In this document: positions 35,124 through 42,871 of the stretch, piece after piece
Position numbering within the stretch: the stretch's first letter is position 1
Layout: every line of letters starts with the position of its first letter
Assembly: GCA_029338735.1 (NCBI GenBank)
Contig: JAQYAY010000047.1
Coordinates: forward strand, 1 to 47,313
Reading direction: 5' to 3'
DNA from: Lachnospiraceae bacterium
Lineage (GTDB): Bacteria > Bacillota > Clostridia > Lachnospirales > Lachnospiraceae
DNA length: 47,313 bases
The notes under the pieces: model-generated
Told to the model about the DNA's origin: nothing
What the model saw: only the letters and a program-made list of their open reading frames with translations
Databases searched by the model: none
Position numbers and translations under genes: made by a program

Positions 35124-35158
35124 AAAAAAGCCCTTGAATCCGCTGATTTCAAGGGCTT
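35124..35158 (-). terminator. Terminator of the tRNA operon
   Basis: An 11-bp stem (35128-35138 with 35148-35158) followed, on the minus strand, by a T-run (35124-35129). The stretch 35040-35123 holds nothing I recognise. Confidence 0.75.
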
Positions 35159-35186
35159 AAAGCAAAACATTTAATAATATATATTA

Positions 35187-35258
35187 AGCAAGCGACGGGA
35201 GTCGGACCCGCGTCCTCAGCTTGGGAAGCTGATATAATAGCCGTTATACGACGCCTGC
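35187..35258 (-). tRNA. tRNA-Gly (CCC)
   Basis: The 72-base cloverleaf has acceptor arms GCAGGCG/CGCTTGC and anticodon loop TTCCCAA (anticodon CCC). The discriminator is U, typical of glycine tRNA. The T-loop reads TCCGACT: the base normally U55 is C. CCA is not encoded. Confidence 0.9.
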
Positions 35259-35294
35259 GCATTTCAAGCACTTTGTGGTACCTGTAATAAAAAA

Positions 35295-35365
35295 AGCAGG
35301 TGATGAGAATCGAACTCACGTATCCAGCTTGGAAGGCTGGTGTTCTACCATTGAACTACACCTGC
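35295..35365 (-). tRNA. tRNA-Gly (UCC)
   Basis: The 71-base cloverleaf has acceptor GCAGGTG/CACCTGC, anticodon loop CTTCCAA (anticodon UCC), T-loop TTCGATT and discriminator U. CCA is not encoded. Confidence 0.95.
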
Positions 35366-35472
35366 ACACATATCCCCTTTTGCACTTGCTCTAGCTGTAA
35401 AGTACATCCACTAAGTGGCGGGGTACCGTTCGCACCTAAACGAGCTGAAAGACGCTCGCTAAGTGCTCTACC

Positions 35473-35545
35473 TGCCCAGTTCCGGAATCGAACCAGAGAC
35501 ACGGGGATTTTCAGTCCCCTGCTCTACCAACTGAGCTAACTGGGC
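35473..35545 (-). tRNA. tRNA-Phe (GAA)
   Basis: The 73-base cloverleaf has acceptor GCCCAGT/ACTGGGC, anticodon loop CTGAAAA (anticodon GAA) and discriminator A. CCA is not encoded. The 107-base spacer to the Gly(UCC) gene contains a GAGC...GCTC hairpin and a CCACTTAGTGG palindrome of unknown meaning. Confidence 0.95.
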
Positions 35546-35571
35546 CCGTTCGCTTGTCACGAACATAATAG

Positions 35572-35600
35572 ATTTTACGGTATTTCAGGCTTCAAGTCAA
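35572..35600 (-). promoter_or_regulatory. Promoter of the tRNA operon
   Basis: On the minus strand: TTGACT (35595-35600), 17-base spacer, TAAAAT (35572-35577). Near consensus, as expected for stable RNA. Confidence 0.75.
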
Positions 35601-35607
35601 GGGAAAA

Positions 35608-35636
35608 TTTACAATTATTGCAAAAAATGATACAAT
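35608..35636 (+). promoter_or_regulatory. Promoter of the RelA/SpoT-domain gene
   Basis: TTTACA (35608-35613), 17-base spacer and TACAAT (35631-35636) preceded by TG at 35628-35629. It is back to back with the tRNA promoter: the two -35 boxes are seven bases apart. Confidence 0.65.
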
Positions 35637-35697
35637 ATTCCTGATTTATGAACTCAGCATGGAAACTGCGAATTCAGGTATGTGTGAGGTGACCGGT

Positions 35698-36684
35698 ATG
35701 ATAAAGCTGACCGACTATCTGTACAACGGCGATACAGTACTTAAAATTATAGACAAATATGCATCCGACCTGCTGACAGAGGCTGGCAGGAACGGCAGCA
35801 GGGTCGATGAGGCCCATGGAGAGTACCTTGCAGATCTCGAGAGCCTGCTGATCCATAATGACTTCCTGACGTCGCAGTCACAGCGAATCCGTGATTTCTA
35901 TATGGAAATGGTCCGCAAATATCCATATCTCGCATTTTCATTCAAAGGTCGAATCAAGTCGCTGATCCGCGCTGAGGAAAAATTTGACAGGAAGCTCGTA
36001 AATTTATATGCCGAAGCCTATGAGAAGGACGGCACTCTGCCGGATGATGAGAAGGCGGCGAGGGATGCAGCATCGGTAAGGGATCTGATCGCATACCGAA
36101 TCATTATTTCAATTCCGAAGTGTCATCTGGGGCCTGGTGAGGACGAGGATGCAGTCAATATAGGACTCCTGTACAAGATAGCAGAAGAGCTCCCGGCATT
36201 TCTGGAACTGGAGGATTTCGTCCCACAGAGCAATTTTTTTGCAAAAACCCATCCGTCATCGCAGCTGTCAGACACCGTGAAGCCTTATTACAAGGACTAT
36301 GTGGAGTACGCAAGCGAGAGGGGATACCAGTCGCTGCATATAGCCTTTCTCGACAAGGTGTCGGACAGTATTTTTGAAATACAGCTTCGTACGAAAAAAA
36401 TGGATGACTACGCCGAGATTGGTCAGGCCGATCATTTCTCATATGAAGAGGGCCAGCATCTGAAGGAAAACCGTCGCGCGCTGCCGGAAGGCCTGAAACG
36501 TGAGTATGATGAGGCTTATGAGAGACTTGATTCCATTAGAAAACTAGACCTCACGAAGGTCGATGTGAATATGTTTACTGCAGTCAGCAATGTGCTGATC
36601 AATGATAACTGCGGTCTGTTCCGTGGCCGTCTGATCCTGCCGTATGAGCATCTGTCAAGATTCCAGAATGACAGAATGAACTGA
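35698..36684 (+). CDS. RelA/SpoT domain-containing protein
   Basis: Contains the (p)ppGpp synthetase-type fold without HD, TGS or ACT domains: RDLIAYRIII, then GYQSLHIAF with FEIQLRTKKMDDYAEIGQADH. The RelA signature residues (R of AYRI, E and Q of EIQLRT, and the Y/H of YxSLH) are kept. At 328 residues it is longer than small alarmone synthetases RelP/RelQ (about 210-230), with an N-terminal helical extension and a long C-terminus. I chose 35698 because GAGGTGA sits eight bases before it; 35659 is an alternative. It is transcribed away from the tRNA operon. Whether it makes ppGpp cannot be decided from sequence alone. Confidence 0.78.
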   Translation: MIKLTDYLYNGDTVLKIIDKYASDLLTEAGRNGSRVDEAHGEYLADLESLLIHNDFLTSQSQRIRDFYMEMVRKYPYLAFSFKGRIKSLIRAEEKFDRKLVNLYAEAYEKDGTLPDDEKAARDAASVRDLIAYRIIISIPKCHLGPGEDEDAVNIGLLYKIAEELPAFLELEDFVPQSNFFAKTHPSSQLSDTVKPYYKDYVEYASERGYQSLHIAFLDKVSDSIFEIQLRTKKMDDYAEIGQADHFSYEEGQHLKENRRALPEGLKREYDEAYERLDSIRKLDLTKVDVNMFTAVSNVLINDNCGLFRGRLILPYEHLSRFQNDRMN

Positions 36685-36704
36685 TTTTTGAAAAAATTAT
36701 ACGT

Positions 36705-36752
36705 AAAAAAGGACTATGAGGAATTACATCATTTCCTCACAGTCCCTTTTTT
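36705..36752. terminator. Bidirectional rho-independent terminator
   Basis: A 13-bp stem with one mismatch (36711-36723 with 36733-36745), preceded by A6 (36705-36710) and followed by T6 (36747-36752), so it works on both strands: for the RelA/SpoT gene and for the iorAB operon. Confidence 0.85.
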
Positions 36753-36775
36753 GTTAAATGAATTTAATTAAAAAG

Positions 36776-36801
36776 ACAGGAGAACCGTCCCCTTGTCCCC
36801 G
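36776..36801. repeat. GGGGACAAGGGGACGGTTCTCC-type motif
   Basis: The minus strand reads GGGGACAAGGGGACGGTTCT and then CCTGTC. It belongs to a class of short GGGACGGTTC elements scattered in Clostridia; the GGGACCCGTCCC hairpins at 17799 and 21212 share its core. It lies directly after the iorB stop codon. Confidence 0.5.
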
Positions 36802-37377
36802 TCAGTTGGCATCTCTACCGAGTTCGAATGCCTTGTGGTTCATTTCACGGAATTTCGCTGGGACTACGGCGTCAAGTGACTTGAGCCATACTTCTTCAGG
36901 GTAGTCGAAGTAGTTCGACAGGCGGCCCATGAGGACGATATTTACAGCTTTCTGGGAGCCGGCCTCATTGGCAAGTGCCAGACAGTCGAGGGCGTCGACC
37001 TTGGCGCCGGTGGCCTCTATTTTTTCAATAATCCCGGATGGATATTCGGCAGCACCGGTGATGACAGGCATAGGATTGATCTCCTGTGTGTTTGTCACGA
37101 TCTGACCGTCCTTTTTCAGGTATGGGAGCCAGCGAGCAGCCTCGAGTGCTTCGAATGAGATGATGAAGTCAGCTTCACCCTTTTCGATGAGAGGTGAATA
37201 TACTTTATCACCGAATCTCACATAGGTCACTACGGAACCGCCTCTCTGGCTCATTCCGTGGACCTCAGATACCTTTACATCATATCCTTCGGTCAGGAAG
37301 AGCTGTCCGAGCATCTTGCTGGCAAGAAGGGTTCCCTGACCGCCGACACCGACGATCATCAGATTCTTTGTCTCCAT
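36802..37377 (-). CDS. iorB: Indolepyruvate ferredoxin oxidoreductase, beta subunit
   Basis: With IorA it oxidises aryl pyruvates, derived from aromatic amino acids, to aryl-acetyl-CoA and reduces ferredoxin. The 191 residues start at 37377 (METKNLMIVGVGGQG), with GAAAGGAGG eight bases upstream; a longer frame to 37413 lies inside iorA. The Rossmann-like VGVGGQGTLLASKMLG, SEVHGMSQRGG and VTYVRFG are conserved. Spacing to iorA is one base. The bidirectional terminator lies downstream. Confidence 0.93.
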   Translation of the reverse strand: METKNLMIVGVGGQGTLLASKMLGQLFLTEGYDVKVSEVHGMSQRGGSVVTYVRFGDKVYSPLIEKGEADFIISFEALEAARWLPYLKKDGQIVTNTQEINPMPVITGAAEYPSGIIEKIEATGAKVDALDCLALANEAGSQKAVNIVLMGRLSNYFDYPEEVWLKSLDAVVPAKFREMNHKAFELGRDAN

Positions 37378-37378
37378 A

Positions 37379-39202
37379 TCAACAGCCCTCCTTTCCAAAT
37401 ACATCCTGGGCATTTACTGATTCAGGAAGCGGTGCATGAGTATCACCATCAACGCTCTCAATTGCATCGAACCTGCACATCTGCTGGCAGATACCACATC
37501 CAACACACTGGGTCGCATCGATTTCAGCACGATGGCCGGCCTTATTGTCTGAAGGTACGATTGAAATAGAAGGACATCCGATCTTCATGCATGAGCGGCA
37601 TCCGATGCACTTGTCAGCATTGATGTGGAATGAAGGACGATGCTTCACATACTTGAGGAGTGCACACGGCCTTCTCGAAATGATGACAGAAGGCGCATCC
37701 ACGGCGAGCTCTTCTTTCAGAACTCTCTCACATTCACAGAGATCATATGGATCGATGACCCTGACACGCTCTTTCGGGAAGCCGAAAGAATAGCAGAGCG
37801 CTACGATATTTATCTGGCCGGCAGGATCACCCTTGATAGTCTTTCCGGTCGTAGGATTCTGCTGATGACCGGTCATACCGGTGATCGAATTGTCAAGAAT
37901 TATTGATACTGAATTGCTCTGATTGTAGGCAATATCAGCAAGCCCGGTCATTCCTGAATGAGCGAATGTCGAATCTCCGATCACGCCGACAGTGCGCTTC
38001 TCAGCACAAGCGCCTCTTGCCTTGTTGAAACCATGCATGCCTGAGAGTGAAGCACCCATGCAGACATTCAGGTCCATGGCATTAAGCGGTGCGACAGCGC
38101 CAAGCGTATAGCAGCCGATGTCGCCGTATACCATGCAGTCAAGTTTTTTCAATGTGTAGAAGAGTCCACGGTGCGGACAGCCTGAGCACATGATAGGAGG
38201 ACGGCCAGGAACCGGATCCTCGATAGAACGGCTCTCAGGAACAGGCTCATTCATGCATTCCCTGATGATATTCTGTGAGAATTCATCGACCATCGGGAAG
38301 ATATCTTTGCCCTCTACATGTAGGCCGATCTGCCTGCAGTGATTCTCAATTATCGGATCGAGCTCCTCGATGACGATCACTCTGTCAACAGAAGCAGCGA
38401 AATCCTGAATCTTCTTCACCGGGAGAGGATTGATCATGCCGAGCTTCAGGATAGGATATCTGTCTCCGTAGACTTCCTTTGCGTACTGGTATGAAGTCTG
38501 GGAAGTGATGATTCCAATGCTCCTGTCAGTTCCATCTTCAATCCTGTTGATCGGAGTAGTCTCTGCAAAAGCAATCAGGTCCTTTGTCCTCTGTTCTACC
38601 CTGTAATGTGCGCGCTTTGCCTGAGCCGGCATCATGACACGCTCCTGATCCTTCTCATATGGCAGGAGAGGATGCTCGACTCTTTCGCCTGTCTCTACAA
38701 TGCTTCTCGAATGTGAGATTCGTGTACACATGCGAAGCATGACAGGTGTCTTGTATTTTTCAGAAAGCTCATATGCGAGCTTCGCGAAATCCTTTGTTTC
38801 CTGCGAATCGGCAGGCTCGAGCATAGGCAGCTTTGCAGCGATAGCATAGTGGCGCGAATCCTGCTCATTCTGGGACGAATGCATGCCTGGGTCATCAGCG
38901 ACGCAGATCACGAGACCGGCACTCACTCCTATATATGAAATGGAAAAAAGCGGATCTGCCGCTACATTTAACCCTACATGCTTCATGGCGCATGAGGCAC
39001 GGCGTCCGCCAAGGCTCGCGCCAAAAGCGGCTTCAAGTGCTACCTTTTCATTCGGAGCCCATTCACAATAGATCTCATCATACTTTGCGGCTTCCTCGGT
39101 GATCTCCGTGCTCGGAGTACCAGGATAGCTCGAAATAAAGCCGCAGCCGGCCTCATAGAGACCACGGGCAAGGGCTTTATTGCCTAACATCAGTTCTTTC
39201 AA
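37379..39202 (-). CDS. iorA: Indolepyruvate ferredoxin oxidoreductase, alpha subunit
   Basis: TPP-dependent subunit. Its 607 residues have a pyruvate-binding N-terminal half (YPGTPSTEITEEAAKYDE), TPP-binding GDIGCYTLGA and DNSITGMTGHQQNP, and two C-terminal [4Fe-4S] ferredoxin motifs: CIGCRSC (starting at residue 532) and CVGCGICQQMC (starting at residue 566). The ACS-like gene upstream is separated by 18 bases and iorB starts one base after its stop, so all three form an operon. Fermentation of aromatic amino acids fits: aryl-acetyl-CoA made here can be used by the ligase. Confidence 0.95.
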   Translation of the reverse strand: MKELMLGNKALARGLYEAGCGFISSYPGTPSTEITEEAAKYDEIYCEWAPNEKVALEAAFGASLGGRRASCAMKHVGLNVAADPLFSISYIGVSAGLVICVADDPGMHSSQNEQDSRHYAIAAKLPMLEPADSQETKDFAKLAYELSEKYKTPVMLRMCTRISHSRSIVETGERVEHPLLPYEKDQERVMMPAQAKRAHYRVEQRTKDLIAFAETTPINRIEDGTDRSIGIITSQTSYQYAKEVYGDRYPILKLGMINPLPVKKIQDFAASVDRVIVIEELDPIIENHCRQIGLHVEGKDIFPMVDEFSQNIIRECMNEPVPESRSIEDPVPGRPPIMCSGCPHRGLFYTLKKLDCMVYGDIGCYTLGAVAPLNAMDLNVCMGASLSGMHGFNKARGACAEKRTVGVIGDSTFAHSGMTGLADIAYNQSNSVSIILDNSITGMTGHQQNPTTGKTIKGDPAGQINIVALCYSFGFPKERVRVIDPYDLCECERVLKEELAVDAPSVIISRRPCALLKYVKHRPSFHINADKCIGCRSCMKIGCPSISIVPSDNKAGHRAEIDATQCVGCGICQQMCRFDAIESVDGDTHAPLPESVNAQDVFGKEGC

Positions 39203-39220
39203 GTTGCTTCTCCTACTTTC

Positions 39221-40918
39221 TTACTCTTCTTCTGTATTGTTCAGGGTGTCATCCTTTTCCAGCTCTGCAATGGCTTTCTTCGGCACCTGTATCTCCTGTG
39301 CGACGAGCTTCTCGGCTCCGTACATTTTTCTGAGCTTCGGCTTCTCGATCTTGCCGGTAGCATTTCTCGGGACATCTGCAAAAATTATCCGCTTCGGGCG
39401 TTTGTACCTCGGCAGACCTTCACAGAACTCATTGATCTCATCCTCAGTGGCAGTCATGCCATCTTTCAGCTGAATAATGGCGCAGGCGATCTCACCGAGA
39501 CGCTTGTCCGGGAGGCCGATGACAGCGACATCATGGATCTTGTCATTGGTTCTCAGAAAATCCTCAATCTGTACCGGATACAGATTCTCGCCACCGGATA
39601 CGATGACATCCTTCTTCCTGTCGACAAGATAGTAGAAACCATCCTTGTCCTGGACAGCGACATCGCCTGTCTTGAGCCAGCCATCACCCGGAAGTACCTC
39701 AGCCGTAGCCTCAGGATTCTTGTAATAGCATTGCATGACGCCCGGCCCCTTGACACAGAGCTCGCCCTCCTCGCCCTGCTTTACCTCATTATAATCATCA
39801 TCTACAATCTTGCATTCCCAGTTGTATCCCGGGATTCCGATGGCGCCGATCTTGTCCTCATGATGCAGCCCCAGATGGACGCATCCCGGACCGGTCGATT
39901 CTGACAGGCCATAGTTCGTATCGTAATCGTGATTCGGGAAATAATCCTTCCAGTGCCTGATGAGTGATGGAGGAACCGGCTGGGCACCGATATGCATTAA
40001 TCTCCACTGGTCGAGCTTGTAGTCTGACAGCTTCACAGTACCGGCATCAAGGGCGTCGAGTATATCCTGAGCCCATGGAACCAGGAGCCAGACGATAGTG
40101 CATTTTTCTGATGAAACGGCTGACAGGATAGTGTCAGGCTCCGTACCCTTCAGAAGGACAGCACGGCTGCCTGAGATCAGTGAGCCGAACCAGTGCATCT
40201 TGGCACCAGTATGGTACAGTGGCGGGATGCAGAGGAACACATCATCATGTGTCTGTCCGTGATGCTTCTGCTCCATCTGAGCCGCCTGCATGAGTGATCT
40301 GTGCTTGTGGAGTATGGCCTTCGGGAAGCCTGTTGTGCCCGAAGAAAAATATATCGCAGCGAGATCATCATCAGTGATCGGGATCAGCGGCGGCTGACTC
40401 GAGCAGTCCTGAACCAGCTCGCGGTAGTCGTCTGCAAATGTCGGGCAGTTTTCTCCGACATAGATCAGGAGGCGGCCCTTGGACAGCTTTTCCTCAACAG
40501 CCTCGATACGGCCGATGAACTGCGGCCCGAAGAAAATGACAGACACGTCTGCCAGGTCTGCGCAGTATGTGATCTCGTCCGATGAATATCTGAAATTGAA
40601 TGGTACAGCAATGGCTCCGGCCTTCAGGATTCCGAAATAGATTGGCAGCCATTCGAGACAGTTCATCATCAGAATGGCAACCTTGTCATTTCTGCCGATG
40701 CCCTTTTCAATGAGCATATTGGCGACACGGTTGGCCTTTTCATCGAATACATTCCATGTGATCTGGTGTCTGTATGGCCGGTCCTCTGTCTGCTGTATCA
40801 GGGAATAGTCTTTCCATGTGATCTTACGCGTCTCTTTCATGCCGGGATTGAGTTCGACAAGAGCTACTTCTTTGCCGTAGAGACGGGCATTTTTTTCCAA
40901 TAAATCTGTTATTGGCAT
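39221..40918 (-). CDS. AMP-forming acyl-CoA ligase
   Basis: ANL-superfamily enzyme of 565 residues. P-loop YFSSGTTGFPKA (about 191-201), GLSESTGPG, a linker DDGWLKTGDVAVQDKDGF, and C-terminal Lys in RNATGKIEKPKLRK are all present, so the catalytic lysine is kept. GGAGG lies nine bases before the ATG at 40918. In the same operon IorAB makes aryl-acetyl-CoA; running backwards, the ligase could recover ATP, or it could activate an aromatic acid. The substrate is inferred from context only. Its promoter overlaps that of the divergent thioesterase. Confidence 0.88.
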   Translation of the reverse strand: MPITDLLEKNARLYGKEVALVELNPGMKETRKITWKDYSLIQQTEDRPYRHQITWNVFDEKANRVANMLIEKGIGRNDKVAILMMNCLEWLPIYFGILKAGAIAVPFNFRYSSDEITYCADLADVSVIFFGPQFIGRIEAVEEKLSKGRLLIYVGENCPTFADDYRELVQDCSSQPPLIPITDDDLAAIYFSSGTTGFPKAILHKHRSLMQAAQMEQKHHGQTHDDVFLCIPPLYHTGAKMHWFGSLISGSRAVLLKGTEPDTILSAVSSEKCTIVWLLVPWAQDILDALDAGTVKLSDYKLDQWRLMHIGAQPVPPSLIRHWKDYFPNHDYDTNYGLSESTGPGCVHLGLHHEDKIGAIGIPGYNWECKIVDDDYNEVKQGEEGELCVKGPGVMQCYYKNPEATAEVLPGDGWLKTGDVAVQDKDGFYYLVDRKKDVIVSGGENLYPVQIEDFLRTNDKIHDVAVIGLPDKRLGEIACAIIQLKDGMTATEDEINEFCEGLPRYKRPKRIIFADVPRNATGKIEKPKLRKMYGAEKLVAQEIQVPKKAIAELEKDDTLNNTEEE

Positions 40919-40940
40919 TTTTTATAACCTCCACTTTAAC

Positions 40941-40950
40941 GCTTTAAAGC
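40941..40950. promoter_or_regulatory. Palindrome in the leader of the CoA ligase operon
   Basis: GCTTTAAAGC, a perfect 10-base palindrome, lies between the promoter -10 box (40960-40965) and the start codon (40918). It may be an operator. No regulator gene is adjacent. Confidence 0.35.
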
Positions 40951-40959
40951 AACGATAGA

Positions 40960-40988
40960 ATTATAGTTCATTTAGTCTTGCAATGCAA
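40960..40988 (-). promoter_or_regulatory. Promoter of the CoA ligase-iorAB operon
   Basis: On the minus strand: TTGCAT (40983-40988), 17-base spacer, TATAAT (40960-40965). The -35 box overlaps that of the thioesterase promoter in the palindrome CTTGCAATGCAAG (40977-40989). Confidence 0.75.
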
Positions 40989-41006
40989 GGCGGAATCAAA
41001 TATCAT
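40978..41006 (+). promoter_or_regulatory. Promoter of the thioesterase gene
   Basis: TTGCAA (40978-40983), 17-base spacer, TATCAT (41001-41006). It shares the -35 palindrome with the divergent ligase promoter, so the two cannot both be occupied at once. Confidence 0.7.
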
Positions 41007-41026
41007 AGCTGTATGGAGGAATCATG

Positions 41027-41506
41027 ATGGACAGACCTAAGAGAACAGTAGAGTTTTCAAAACTGGAATCAGTAAATATGCTCCGATATGAGGATATAAA
41101 TGGTGCCGGGAGGCTCTTCGGGGGCCGGCTCGTGGCGTGGATAGATGACATAGGCGCGATGACTGCGAAGCGGCACTGCAGCATTGATGTGACGACGGCC
41201 TCAATTGACAATCTCGTGTTCAAGCGCGGAGCTTTTCTCAATGATATGGTGATCCTCGTGAGCCGCGTGACATTTGTCGGGAGCAAGTCGCTCGAAGTGC
41301 GCGTGGATTCATATATAGAGGATGCCGACGGGACGCGCAGACCGATAAACCGCGCTTACCTCACCTATGTATGTGTGGATGCCGAGGGAAATGCTGTTCA
41401 GGTGCCATATGATATCGAGCTTACGACGCCAGAGGAAAAGATGGAGTACGAGGCAGCAAAGAAGCGCCGTGAAAACAGGAAGCTCAGGGAACAGGAAGGC
41501 TTCTGA
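41027..41506 (+). CDS. Hotdog-fold acyl-CoA thioesterase
   Basis: YciA/ACOT-type enzyme of 159 residues. The first strand/helix reads MLRYEDINGAGRLFGGRLVAWIDDIGAMTAKRHC, which holds the catalytic-type N-x(2)-G...G pattern, followed by DVTTASIDNLVFKRGAFLNDMV. Acyl-CoA is hydrolysed to acid and CoA. GGAGGA at 41015-41020 fits the ATG at 41027 better than 41024. It is divergent from an acyl-CoA ligase and probably balances it. The C-terminus is a charged helix (KMEYEAAKKRRENRKL). Confidence 0.88.
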   Translation: MDRPKRTVEFSKLESVNMLRYEDINGAGRLFGGRLVAWIDDIGAMTAKRHCSIDVTTASIDNLVFKRGAFLNDMVILVSRVTFVGSKSLEVRVDSYIEDADGTRRPINRAYLTYVCVDAEGNAVQVPYDIELTTPEEKMEYEAAKKRRENRKLREQEGF

Positions 41507-41507
41507 G

Positions 41508-42668
41508 TCAGGCACGCACCGTGTGCCTCTTCTGCTTGACCTCATACAGAGCGCTGTCAGCGGCATTTACGAGATCACGGACAGAGTGATGCTTCGACGG
41601 ATAGTATTTTACACATCCAATGCTAAGCGACAGTTTGTATGGATTCTTGCCGCTTTTATTCAGATCCGTGATCATATTGTTCATCCTGTCCCTGACCTCA
41701 TTTGATTCCATTGGAAAAGAAGAGTCAAGGACAATATTGAATTCATCTCCGCCATATCTGGCAGCAATTGCATGACTGCCACATTCTTCAATCGCGGCAT
41801 TGAGAATCTCCGCGACATTCACGAGCGCATTGTCACCGGCGACATGCCCGTAGTTGTCATTTATTTTTTTGAAAAAATCAACGTCGATCATAAACAGGTA
41901 CAGACCTATATATGACGGGCTCTTCATCCATCGCGATATCGCCCTGAAAAGCACCCTGCGATTCACAAGGCCAGTCAGCGGATCGAACCGTACCGCACTC
42001 TCGAGCAGATAGGAATAGATGAGCAGGATTGAAAACATAAGTGCAGGTGCCAGAAACGGTATACGCCGGAAATACAGCTGCATGAGGCTGAATATAATAG
42101 GAATCAGCGGGCAGATGACATTTATAAAGAAGCTGCCCCTCTCAACGTAGTTGCTGTCCTGCGACAGGGTAATAAATGACCTGATCATTGTGACAACGAG
42201 ATATGTGAATGGGAAGGCATACTGCAGGATGAACAGCGGGCCACGGATATAGTGCAGATTCTGCTCTATTGTAAACAGCCATCCAGTCTGGGTGTTGATG
42301 ATTATCAGAATCACATGTGCATATACAAATATAGCTGAGAGAAAAATGCTGGATCTCCATGCGGAGAAAGCGGTCTGGTGAGCAGATTCGAAATAAAGGA
42401 ACCACATGAATCCTATTACTGTAAGCGTCAGGAAATATCCGCTCTTGATCAGATAATCAACCCATCTCATTGCCGGGATGACTCCGCTGTCCATCATCTG
42501 CCAGACAGTGTCGCATCCGATGTTGGCGATCATGAGTGCGATGCAGAGCACGAAATAATCCCATCTCGGGATGAGGTCAGTCCTGACACATTTCATCAGT
42601 ATGATCAGCAGTACGATGATGCTTATGAGGTTGATCTCTATATAAAGAGCCAGTGCGTTGTAAATCAT
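41508..42668 (-). CDS. Membrane diguanylate cyclase (GGDEF)
   Basis: Makes c-di-GMP from two GTP. The 386 residues have six or seven hydrophobic segments in the first 215 residues, then a GGDEF domain with DPLTGLVNRR and the intact signature ARYGGDEFNIV. An allosteric I-site RxxD at the usual distance upstream is not seen. I chose 42668 because AGAAAGGA lies about 8 bases before it; the longer frame to 42737 lies over the promoter. Its stop is one base from that of the thioesterase, convergent. In contrast to the gene at 1, this one should be active. Confidence 0.9.
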   Translation of the reverse strand: MIYNALALYIEINLISIIVLLIILMKCVRTDLIPRWDYFVLCIALMIANIGCDTVWQMMDSGVIPAMRWVDYLIKSGYFLTLTVIGFMWFLYFESAHQTAFSAWRSSIFLSAIFVYAHVILIIINTQTGWLFTIEQNLHYIRGPLFILQYAFPFTYLVVTMIRSFITLSQDSNYVERGSFFINVICPLIPIIFSLMQLYFRRIPFLAPALMFSILLIYSYLLESAVRFDPLTGLVNRRVLFRAISRWMKSPSYIGLYLFMIDVDFFKKINDNYGHVAGDNALVNVAEILNAAIEECGSHAIAARYGGDEFNIVLDSSFPMESNEVRDRMNNMITDLNKSGKNPYKLSLSIGCVKYYPSKHHSVRDLVNAADSALYEVKQKRHTVRA

Positions 42669-42708
42669 GAGTTTTCCTTTCTCATGTTGGGCGTCTATAA
42701 TTGTCACC

Positions 42709-42737
42709 ATCATATCATTGCGCCGGATGCAAGTCAA
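42709..42737 (-). promoter_or_regulatory. Promoter of the membrane GGDEF gene
   Basis: On the minus strand: TTGACT (42732-42737), a 17-base spacer and TATGAT (42709-42714). The ATG is about 41 bases downstream. Confidence 0.7.
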
Positions 42738-42784
42738 ATAAAGTCAGATACATTGTGCATGATTCAATATTTTTTAAGCTTTTC

Positions 42785-42813
42785 TTGATAAAAAGTCTGT
42801 GACATGGTATCAT
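42785..42813 (+). promoter_or_regulatory. Promoter of the AAA/DUF1703 gene
   Basis: TTGATA (42785-42790), a 17-base spacer and TATCAT (42808-42813) with TG at 42805-42806. Divergent from the GGDEF promoter, 48 bases apart. Confidence 0.65.
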
Positions 42814-42871
42814 AGCAACAGGATAACCAGTAATTCGGATTTGCTGGTATATGGCCAGATATGGAGGCTTT

